Assembly: GCF_050485565.1 (NCBI RefSeq)
Contig: NZ_JBJHBQ010000009.1
Location: 62,001 to 126,000, forward strand
From: Glycocaulis sp050485565
GTDB lineage: Bacteria; Pseudomonadota; Alphaproteobacteria; Caulobacterales; Maricaulaceae
Length of the DNA: 64,000 nucleotides
Direction of reading: 5' to 3'
Position 1 is the first letter of the stretch. Each line of letters opens with the position of its first letter. Positions 58,020 through 64,000 of the stretch are shown here, in pieces. Below the pieces are notes generated by a model. The model saw nothing but the letters and a program-made list of their open reading frames with translations, was not told the origin of the DNA and made no database searches. A program made the position numbers and the translations under genes.

Positions 58020-58703
58020 CTACATCAGCCCCAATTGCTTGAAGCTGGCCACATGATCGCGTCCGACGACGAGGTGGTCATGCACCACGATTGATAGCGG
58101 CTTGCCGATCTCGATCACCTGCCGGGTCATCTCGATATCGGCGTGAGAGGGCGTCGGGTCGCCGCTGGGATGGTTGTGCACAAGGATGAGCGCGCTGGCA
58201 TCAAGGGCTATGGCCCGCTTGATGATCTCGCGCGGATAGACCGGCGCATGGTCCACCGTGCCGCGCGCCTGAAATTCGTCGGCCAGCAGGCGATTTTTCT
58301 TGTCCAGAAACAGCACCCGGAACTCTTCGGTAGAGACGTTCTGCAGAGCCGTGCGCACATAATCGAGCAGGGCAGACCATGAGGATATGACGGCCCTGCC
58401 CGTCACCTGCTCGCGCGCGATGCGCGTCGCAACTTCCTGAAACAGGTTCAGCTCCAGCGCGACCTTTTCCGAGATTCCCTTGATCTCGGTCAGCTGGTCA
58501 GGGCGGGCCGCGCATACCCGCCCGATATCGCCAAACCGGGCGAGCAGGTCTTTGGCCAGCGGTTTGACATCGCGCTGCGGAATGGCCCGGAACAGGACAA
58601 GCTCAAGGATTTCATAGTCTGCCAGCCCCTTGCCGCCCGTTTCAGCGAAGCGTGCGCGCAGGCGGTCGCGATGACCGTGATAATGGGGCTTGTCCGCCTC
58701 CAT
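58020..58703 (-). CDS. radC: RadC (JAMM-domain) protein
   Basis: 227 residues. An N-terminal helix-hairpin-helix-like part (YEILELVLFRAIPQRDVKPLAKDLLARFG) precedes the JAMM metal motif HNHPSGDPTPSHADIEMT. Named for DNA repair, but a direct repair role is disputed; some relatives act in competence or mobile elements. This copy is of ordinary chromosomal type. It lies 6 bp downstream of map on the same strand. Confidence 0.93.
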   Translation of the reverse strand: MEADKPHYHGHRDRLRARFAETGGKGLADYEILELVLFRAIPQRDVKPLAKDLLARFGDIGRVCAARPDQLTEIKGISEKVALELNLFQEVATRIAREQVTGRAVISSWSALLDYVRTALQNVSTEEFRVLFLDKKNRLLADEFQARGTVDHAPVYPREIIKRAIALDASALILVHNHPSGDPTPSHADIEMTRQVIEIGKPLSIVVHDHLVVGRDHVASFKQLGLM

Positions 58704-58709
58704 CCGGGC

Positions 58710-59540
58710 TTATTTCCACGGCGGGCAGTGATAGCCGGCAGGCGAGCTTGTGAATATCTCCACGCCATCTGCCGTCACGCCCACGGAGTGCTCGAACTGG
58801 GCGGACAGGGATTTGTCGCGGGTCACGGCGGTCCAGCCATCGGCGAGGATTTTCACGTGCGGTTTGCCATCATTGAGCATTGGCTCGATGGTGAAGATCA
58901 TGCCGGGCTTGAGAACCTCGCCCGTACCCCGGTCGCCGAAATGCAGCACGTTGGGCGCATCGTGGAAGAGCTGGCCGATACCGTGTCCGCAAAAATCGCG
59001 TACCACGCTGCAGCGCTGGCTCTCGGCATATTCCTGGATGGCCGCGCCGATATCGCCAAACGTATTGCCGGGCTTGACCTCGCCAATGCCGCGCATCAGC
59101 GCCTCATAGGTCACCTCGATCAGGCGCTCTGCCTTGCGGCGCACCTCGCCGACGGTGAACATGCGGCTGGTATCGCCATGCCAGCCATCGACGATGCAGG
59201 TCACGTCGATATTGAGGATATCACCGTCTTTGAGCGGTTTGTCGTTCGGAATGCCATGGCAGACCACATGGTTGAGCGAGGTGCACGAGGACTTTGAATA
59301 CCCCTTGTAGAAAAGGGTGGCCGGCACCGCGCCATTGGCAATGAAATTGCGCCGCACGATGTCGTCGATCGCTTGCGTGGTCACGCCGGGTTTCACGAAG
59401 TCGACCAGCAGGTCGAGCGTTGCCGCTGCCAGCTGGCCAGCCTTCCGCATGCCCGCGAACGCTTCAGGGCCGTGCTGGCGGATTTGTCCGTCGCGGATCA
59501 GTTCCACATCGTCAATCATGTCTGTATCGGTCACGTACAC
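58710..59540 (-). CDS. map: Methionine aminopeptidase, type I
   Basis: 276 residues with the pita-bread fold. The metal ligands are in ILNIDVTCIVDGWHGDTSR (two Asp), GHGIGQLFHDAPNVLHF (His), FTIEPMLNDG (Glu) and AQFEHSVGVT (Glu). It removes the initiator methionine from new proteins and is essential. The longest frame starts at GTG 59540; GTG 59534 and ATG 59519 are alternatives, and the leading residues are not conserved. It is co-transcribed with radC, 6 bp downstream. Confidence 0.95.
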   Translation of the reverse strand: MYVTDTDMIDDVELIRDGQIRQHGPEAFAGMRKAGQLAAATLDLLVDFVKPGVTTQAIDDIVRRNFIANGAVPATLFYKGYSKSSCTSLNHVVCHGIPNDKPLKDGDILNIDVTCIVDGWHGDTSRMFTVGEVRRKAERLIEVTYEALMRGIGEVKPGNTFGDIGAAIQEYAESQRCSVVRDFCGHGIGQLFHDAPNVLHFGDRGTGEVLKPGMIFTIEPMLNDGKPHVKILADGWTAVTRDKSLSAQFEHSVGVTADGVEIFTSSPAGYHCPPWK

Positions 59541-59573
59541 TTCCCGGTTGTCTGTTCACCCCCTCATATAGCG

Positions 59574-59605
59574 CCGCCCGGAGCGTTGGGAAACGCTCCG
59601 GGCGG
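59574..59605. terminator. Long hairpin between the duplicated secreted-protein gene and map
   Basis: Perfect 14-bp stem CCGCCCGGAGCGTT (59574-59587) and AACGCTCCGGGCGG (59592-59605), loop GGGA. The gene at 59632 and map are on the same strand; the hairpin would end the first transcript. It lacks a U-tract on the minus strand, so it may be a transcript-stabilising or Rho-assisted end. Confidence 0.6.
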
Positions 59606-59631
59606 TAAAAGTCTGGCAATGGCTCTGAGAG

Positions 59632-60612
59632 CTACTCGCTGTAGAGCTCGGAGATGTGGAGCACGGCATCGCGTAGGGATGTGCTGGCCCAGGTCCCGAC
59701 CCAGATATCGTACTGGCCCGACTGCGGGCGGTCCCAGCGAATGGACGGATTGGTGCCCTGCCCGCTGTCATCATCGCAATACCACCTGCCATCGGGCGCG
59801 TTGATGACCAGCGTGGTGTCCGAGCTGGACGCCACTGAAATGATGAGCGGCAGCGAGCCCGGTGTGAAATTCAGGCGGACATCGGGGGCGTCGGCGATAT
59901 GGCCGGAGCAACGATTGTCCCTGCGGGCGTCGCCAGACCCTGTATCACTGATAGTGTCGCGTACACGGTTCGGTCCGCCCGACTGCAGATCAACCGTATA
60001 GGGGTCGGGTACGAAGCCGCCGCGCAGGTTCACCGTTTCGTAGCTTGGATTGAGGCGCCAGTCGGGTCCGGACGCGCTGCTGCCGCCACCGCTGCCATAG
60101 CCGACCGAGCTGGCGGTCACACTGCCGAGCTCGGAGATAAACAGCCGGGCATCGGCCAGCGAGGCGCTGCCGAACGTGCCAACCCAGATGTCATAGCGCC
60201 CGCTGGACGGGTTGTTGAACTGGACGAGCGGATTCAGGCCGTTGCCGCTATCGTCGTCGCAATACCAGCTGCCGTCCGGCCCGTTGATGACGAGGGTCGT
60301 ATCAGAGCCGGAAGCGGCACCGATGCGAAGGGGAAGCGCGCCGCTGCCAGAGCTGAACTGCAGGGAGAAATCTGGCGCATCGGCGATATAACCACGGCAA
60401 CGCCGGTCCCTGTCGGCATTGCCTGAGCCGGTGTCACTCAGAGTGTTGGCGCGGACAGGTCCGCCCGATTGCAGGTCGACCGTGTAGGGGTCCGGCATGA
60501 ACCCGGCCCGTAGCGATGTATCGCCATAGCTTGGTGACAGCGTGAAGTCCTGTGCGGCGGCCATGCTGGTGGCAAGGCCGAGCGAAATGGCGGCGGCGAA
60601 GGCGTATTTCAT
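59632..60612 (-). CDS. Secreted protein made of two tandem copies of one domain
   Basis: 326 residues from ATG 60612 (AGGAGA upstream); a longer frame to 60723 lacks support. The signal peptide ends MAAAQD (about 21). Two domains of about 135-140 residues follow (about 24-163 and 185-326) and share GF-PDPYTVDLQSGGP, SDTGSG-A-RD-RC-G-IADAPD, SDTTLVIN-PDG-WYCDDDSG-G-NP, SG-YDIWVGT and the ISEL end. They are joined by a Gly/Ser-rich linker. The fold resembles secreted pre-peptidase (PPC-like) beta domains, but no peptidase is attached. A small dyad (60623-60642) touches the ribosome site. Function unknown. Confidence 0.85.
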   Translation of the reverse strand: MKYAFAAAISLGLATSMAAAQDFTLSPSYGDTSLRAGFMPDPYTVDLQSGGPVRANTLSDTGSGNADRDRRCRGYIADAPDFSLQFSSGSGALPLRIGAASGSDTTLVINGPDGSWYCDDDSGNGLNPLVQFNNPSSGRYDIWVGTFGSASLADARLFISELGSVTASSVGYGSGGGSSASGPDWRLNPSYETVNLRGGFVPDPYTVDLQSGGPNRVRDTISDTGSGDARRDNRCSGHIADAPDVRLNFTPGSLPLIISVASSSDTTLVINAPDGRWYCDDDSGQGTNPSIRWDRPQSGQYDIWVGTWASTSLRDAVLHISELYSE

Positions 60613-60730
60613 ATCCCAGTCTCCTGACTTGCTTATGTCAGGTCCCGCCCGATCAATCCCAGCGCGCCTGACCCCCAAAGGCTTCTGATAAGAGCAGAGC
60701 GAGTCTGCACGCAGGATGAACACGGCTCAA

Positions 60731-60768
60731 TAAAAACCGGCCCTCTGATCCGAAATTCAGAGGGCCGG
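60731..60768 (-). terminator. Intrinsic terminator after the M28 peptidase gene
   Basis: On the minus strand a perfect 12-bp stem CCGGCCCTCTGA / TCAGAGGGCCGG (60737-60748 and 60757-60768), loop 8 nt, is followed by TTTTTA (from plus-strand TAAAAA at 60731). A classical Rho-independent terminator for the minus-strand M28 gene that ends at 60797. Confidence 0.92.
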
Positions 60769-60796
60769 ATAGAAATATAACAGTTATATCAATATG

Positions 60797-62410
60797 TTAC
60801 TGCATGAAAAAGCTGTCATCGTTCCAGCGCGGTGTTTCGCTGGTATTGGCGACGGCGCTGATGATTTCGTAATTTATCAACGCAAACTTCGCGCCCTGAT
60901 CGAAGCGCAAGGGCTGCGACAGGTCATCGCCCGGCGCGTGGTAGTTACCGCCCAGGAAGCGCAGGAAGGCCGCGCCCTCATCGTCTTCCGGATCAGGTGA
61001 GGAGAAGCCGGTCATCAGGAAGATGGACGGCACGCCTTCACGCACGAAATTATAGTGGTCGGAGCGCACGAAGAGCGATTGCTCGGGGATCGGATCGGGC
61101 GAGAGCGATACGCCCGCGCGCGCCACGGCCTGCGCCGTGACCGGGCCGAGCGTGGAGTGCTCGGCGCCAAACGCGATCACATCACTGAACTCGTAGAGCA
61201 TGACCGGCATGTCCAGATTGATATTGGCCACCATCCGGCCCATGGCCGGTGTGGGGTTGGCGGCCACATGCGCCGACCCCAGCAGGCCCTTTTCCTCAGC
61301 CGTCAGGGCGATGAACACGACCGTGCGGGCCGGGCGCGGCCCCTGAACCAGTGCGCGTGCGGATTCCAGCATGGCGGCCGTGCCGGACGCATTGTCCAGC
61401 GCGCCGTTGCAGATGGCGTTTTCGGCCATTGGCTGGCAGATGCCGATATGGTCGAGATGGGCCGTGACCACGACAGTCTCTGCCGACAGCGCCGGGTCCG
61501 ATCCCGGCAGCACGCCGATCACGTTCGCGCTGACGACCGGTTCGCGGGTGGTGGCTTGCGCCATTTCGATATGCGTGTTGAGCGCAAAGCTTTCCAGCTC
61601 TTCACCGGCAAGGGCGGCGTCCACAATCTGGCTGAAATCCCGGCCTGACCCTTCAAACAGACGCTCGGCGCTCGCCGTGCCCACCACCGCACTGACCTCG
61701 ATGGAGGCCGGTGAGGCTGCGGCCGCAACCGTCATGGCAGGGCGCGGATTGGCGGCCATGGCGGCAAGCCGTGAGAAGGGGAAACGCGTCAGCCCGTCTG
61801 CCATGATGACAATGACGCCGCTGGCGCCGCGTGCTGCGGCAAACTCGGCCTTGGTGCGGTTGTTGGACAGGTGGGCGGCCACATCGCTGGGCAGATCACC
61901 GGGCGCGCCGGCGAGTAGCACGACGATGCGTCCTTCCACGTCCAGCCCGTCATAGCTATCCAGCCCCAGCCCCGGAGCCACGATGCCGTAGCCAGCGAAC
62001 ACCGCATCGGCGCCAATGCTGCTTTCATCGCGGACGGTGTGGGCGCTGATGATGAAGTCGGTCCCGTGTTCCAGCGCTTCACCATTGATGGCCAGGCGTG
62101 CCCGCGCGGGGTCGGCCATCATGTTCTGCAATGGCACCGGCTCGTGATAACTGCCGTCTGATGCACCCGGCTCCAGGCCCAGCAGGCGGAAATGGCTTTC
62201 GACGTAAGCGGCGGCAATGTCATAGCCACGCGTCCCGGTATCGCGCCCTTCCAGCAGGTCGTCGGCGAGGAAGCGGATATGCGCCTCGATTGCCCCTGCG
62301 GTGATGACATCGCCAGGTTCGGTGCTCGCTTGCGGCGCAGAGCCAGTCGTCGCGCAGGCGGACAGGAGAAGTGCGGCGCTTGCAGTTACAGCGATCAGAA
62401 AACGGCTCAT
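60797..62410 (-). CDS. M28-family metallopeptidase, lipoprotein
   Basis: 537 residues. The signal peptide ends in the lipobox LSAC (Cys 19). An N-terminal part and a protease-associated (PA) domain (about 130-230) precede the M28 zinc domain: VTAHLDHIG (His, Asp), NGALDNASGTAAMLE (Asp), FIALTAEEKGLLGS (Glu-Glu), NLDMP (Asp) and SDHYNFVREGVPS (His). All five zinc positions are kept. It is likely a periplasmic or outer-membrane aminopeptidase that trims peptides; the POT transporter could import products. It is divergent from the macrolide-kinase-like gene. Confidence 0.9.
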   Translation of the reverse strand: MSRFLIAVTASAALLLSACATTGSAPQASTEPGDVITAGAIEAHIRFLADDLLEGRDTGTRGYDIAAAYVESHFRLLGLEPGASDGSYHEPVPLQNMMADPARARLAINGEALEHGTDFIISAHTVRDESSIGADAVFAGYGIVAPGLGLDSYDGLDVEGRIVVLLAGAPGDLPSDVAAHLSNNRTKAEFAAARGASGVIVIMADGLTRFPFSRLAAMAANPRPAMTVAAAASPASIEVSAVVGTASAERLFEGSGRDFSQIVDAALAGEELESFALNTHIEMAQATTREPVVSANVIGVLPGSDPALSAETVVVTAHLDHIGICQPMAENAICNGALDNASGTAAMLESARALVQGPRPARTVVFIALTAEEKGLLGSAHVAANPTPAMGRMVANINLDMPVMLYEFSDVIAFGAEHSTLGPVTAQAVARAGVSLSPDPIPEQSLFVRSDHYNFVREGVPSIFLMTGFSSPDPEDDEGAAFLRFLGGNYHAPGDDLSQPLRFDQGAKFALINYEIISAVANTSETPRWNDDSFFMQ

Positions 62411-62571
62411 CTCAAGAATCTCCCCTCAGATCACGCGCGTGGCGCGTTCTTCTCATGTGTGGGGTAAAGAGTTGGCTGGTCCGGCTCAATCGCCCCGCGC
62501 ATAACCTTGCCGAAGTTTCATGTTTGCCGTGCGTGAATATGCATTAGAGCGGGGCAAAAGGAGGTTTGGTG

Positions 62572-63468
62572 ATGAGTTCGGCCAATGACAGCATTGTCCG
62601 TCTGGCGCTGTCTGTCGGTCTTTCAATTGACCCGGATTCATTGCGTTTCAACGAGACGGGCCTTGATTTTCAGGTGGTCTTTGCGGCCGACGCCGAGGGA
62701 CGCGCATGGGTATTGCGGATACCCCGGCGGCCCGATGCCGCGAGCAAGGCGCAGCTGGAGGCGCGTGCATTGCGCCTGTTTGCCCCTTTTCTGCCGGTGA
62801 AGGTTCCAGACTGGCAGGTGTTTGATGCGACGCTGATCGCATACCCGCTGCTGGACGGGGAGCCCGGACTGACTTTTGACCCGGAGACCCACGAGGTTAC
62901 GTGGAATTTCGACCGCCAGTCACCGGCTTACGCAAAAACGCTGGGCGCGGCGATTGCTGCTCTGCACGCGGTCATCCCCTCTACGGCAGGCGAGGTGGGC
63001 TTGCCGGTCCATTCGCCCGACACGGCCCGGCAGAGGCTGCAACAGGACATCAAACGGGTTGCCGGGCAATTTGAGGTGCCAGCCGCCCGGCTTGCCCGCT
63101 GGCAGGCATGGATCAGCGATGACAGCTATTGGCCCCCGCGATGTGTGCCGGTTCACGGTGATCTCTATGCGGGCCATGTTCTGGTAAGGCCGGATGGTAC
63201 GGCGACCGGGATTATCGACTGGACCGAAGCGCGCGTCGACGACCCGGCTCTCGATTTTGCCGGTCATATCCGGGCATTTGGAGAAGATGCGCTGCCTGAG
63301 CTGATGGCCGGTTATGAGGCCGCTGGAGGACGCTTGTGGCCCCGCTTTGTGGACCATTGCCGCCAGCTCAACGGATTTCACGCTGTGGAATATGCCAAAT
63401 ATGCGCTGACGACCGGCGACCCTGCGCATGTCGAGGCAGCGCAGGCGCAGTTGTCGTCGCCAGACTAG
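62572..63468 (+). CDS. Macrolide 2'-phosphotransferase-like kinase (APH/Mph family)
   Basis: 298 residues from ATG 62572, with AAAGGAGG 7 nt upstream; an in-frame TTG (62566) also exists. The kinase core is present: VLRIPRR (ATP lysine region), CVPVHGDLYAGHVLV (catalytic HGD) and TGIIDWTEARVDDPALDF (DFG-like Asp in IDW). The IDWTEA block is characteristic of Mph macrolide kinases. Divergence from known resistance enzymes cannot be measured here, and this copy sits in ordinary chromosomal context with no mobile element. It may phosphorylate another small molecule. Convergent 4-nt overlap with the next gene. Confidence 0.78.
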   Translation: MSSANDSIVRLALSVGLSIDPDSLRFNETGLDFQVVFAADAEGRAWVLRIPRRPDAASKAQLEARALRLFAPFLPVKVPDWQVFDATLIAYPLLDGEPGLTFDPETHEVTWNFDRQSPAYAKTLGAAIAALHAVIPSTAGEVGLPVHSPDTARQRLQQDIKRVAGQFEVPAARLARWQAWISDDSYWPPRCVPVHGDLYAGHVLVRPDGTATGIIDWTEARVDDPALDFAGHIRAFGEDALPELMAGYEAAGGRLWPRFVDHCRQLNGFHAVEYAKYALTTGDPAHVEAAQAQLSSPD

Positions 63469-63974
63469 TCCTGGAGCACCCACAGGGATGAGCGCTCATG
63501 GGCGGCGCGCACCGCATCGGAGAGATCGGGGTCAGGCACATGATAGTGCCGGGCAAAATCGCGTGTCATGCGCGCCGGTTTGCCGGTGGAGAGCTGGAAG
63601 CATACCAGCCAGGTGCGTGCCCGGAATACCGTCTCGCCGGTGTCGCGATTGCGGAACTGGTACCAGCGCTCGGCGCGCAGGCGGCCATCACTAAGTGCGA
63701 TCCATACCGCGCAGGTGAGCACGTCGCCGGCCCGGCAATGGCCTGAATAGTCTGCCAGAGTGCGTATGACGGCCATGCCGCGGTCTGCGTCGCGGCAACC
63801 CTGCCGGGTCAGGCCATCAGCCTCCCAGTGCGCCCAGGAGGTCTCGTCGGCCCAGCGCAGATAGGCCGAGTTGTTGGCGTGACCGAAATCATCAATCTCG
63901 GCCTCGTCCACGCGCCGGTTGCGCACGAAGGGGAAGGGCAGGTCCCAGCCGCTATCGGTAGGCGCTATCGGCAT
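63465..63974 (-). CDS. Acyl-CoA thioesterase, 4HBT hotdog fold
   Basis: 169 residues. The hotdog helix DFGHANNSAYLRWADETSWAHWE with D-x3-N-x3-Y matches 4-hydroxybenzoyl-CoA thioesterase/YbgC-type proteins, whose first Asp is catalytic. RNRDTGETVFRARTWLVCFQL is the conserved strand pair. It hydrolyses an acyl-CoA of unknown chain. Complete in the window; upstream 26 bases show nothing. Its 3' end overlaps the Mph-like gene by 4 nt. Confidence 0.85.
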   Translation of the reverse strand: MPIAPTDSGWDLPFPFVRNRRVDEAEIDDFGHANNSAYLRWADETSWAHWEADGLTRQGCRDADRGMAVIRTLADYSGHCRAGDVLTCAVWIALSDGRLRAERWYQFRNRDTGETVFRARTWLVCFQLSTGKPARMTRDFARHYHVPDPDLSDAVRAAHERSSLWVLQD

Positions 63975-64000
63975 GCTAACTCCTGCTTTGTGCCAACGCG

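Overview
The window is 64 kb of GC-rich chromosomal DNA, densely coding on both strands, from an alphaproteobacterium. Caulobacterales/Maricaulales/Hyphomonadaceae-type relatives fit best; this is inferred from gene content, with no marker gene compared. Pointers are the BamF-type (DUF3035) lipoprotein after lspA, the tldD / ctaC-ctaD-ctaB-coxF-ctaG-ctaE oxidase cluster, DUF1178 after a nitrilase, a stand-alone CheZ/CheY pair, and secA next to a lipoprotein PPIase. I found no tRNA or rRNA gene, phage, insertion sequence, CRISPR array or replication origin.

Layout. 0-5.5 kb: TauE/SafE exporter, acetyltransferase, mutL, rsmD, rluB, tadA. 5.8-10.8 kb: an exported protein with an M23 peptidase, panD, cheZ and cheY, a MaoC hydratase, ribF. 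10.8-15.1 kb: a leader-like short ORF, then ileS, lspA, bamF. 15.3-21.2 kb: MarR regulator, an ETF-beta-type methyltransferase, msrB, ubiA, rsmE, a TPR-like exported protein, glutamate-cysteine ligase. 21.3-27.9 kb: a polyamine pair (deoxyhypusine-synthase-like protein and ornithine-type decarboxylase), a phosphonate-type ABC transporter with binding protein and permease fused, and a PstS-like protein behind a phased Pho-box array. 28-40.7 kb: pentapeptide-repeat protein, secA, lipoprotein PPIase, mutT, a Flp-like pilin, DUF2306, AraC regulator, a membrane-anchored HExxH protein, comF, glutaredoxin, nitrilase, DUF1178, methyltransferases. 40.9-47.3 kb: POT transporter, TonB-dependent receptor, double-DTG aspartic protease, tldD. 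48.5-54.9 kb: aa3-type cytochrome c oxidase with assembly factors. 55-64 kb: GNAT, EAL phosphodiesterase, AlgH/YqgE, peroxiredoxin, radC, map, a tandem-duplicated secreted protein, M28 peptidase, macrolide-kinase-like protein, thioesterase.

How the genes work together. ctaC, ctaD and ctaE give the three core oxidase subunits; ctaB makes heme O; CtaG delivers copper; SURF1 and the CoxF-like peptide assist assembly. A GCGAC/GTCGC dyad upstream suggests redox control. The phnC-phnDE-pstS block looks like a phosphorus-acquisition unit, because pstS is preceded by five 7-mers spaced exactly 11 bp apart. The two polyamine genes abut and are preceded by a seven-codon ORF with a strong ribosome site.

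Three families of short intergenic palindromes recur. Families A and C are each built as two facing inverted units, and nearly all loci lie between convergent genes. No wholly new multi-gene system is evident. The least ordinary items are the PhnD-PhnE fusion with its Pho array, the two leader ORFs, the operator and hairpin before the TonB receptor, and the duplicated secreted protein.
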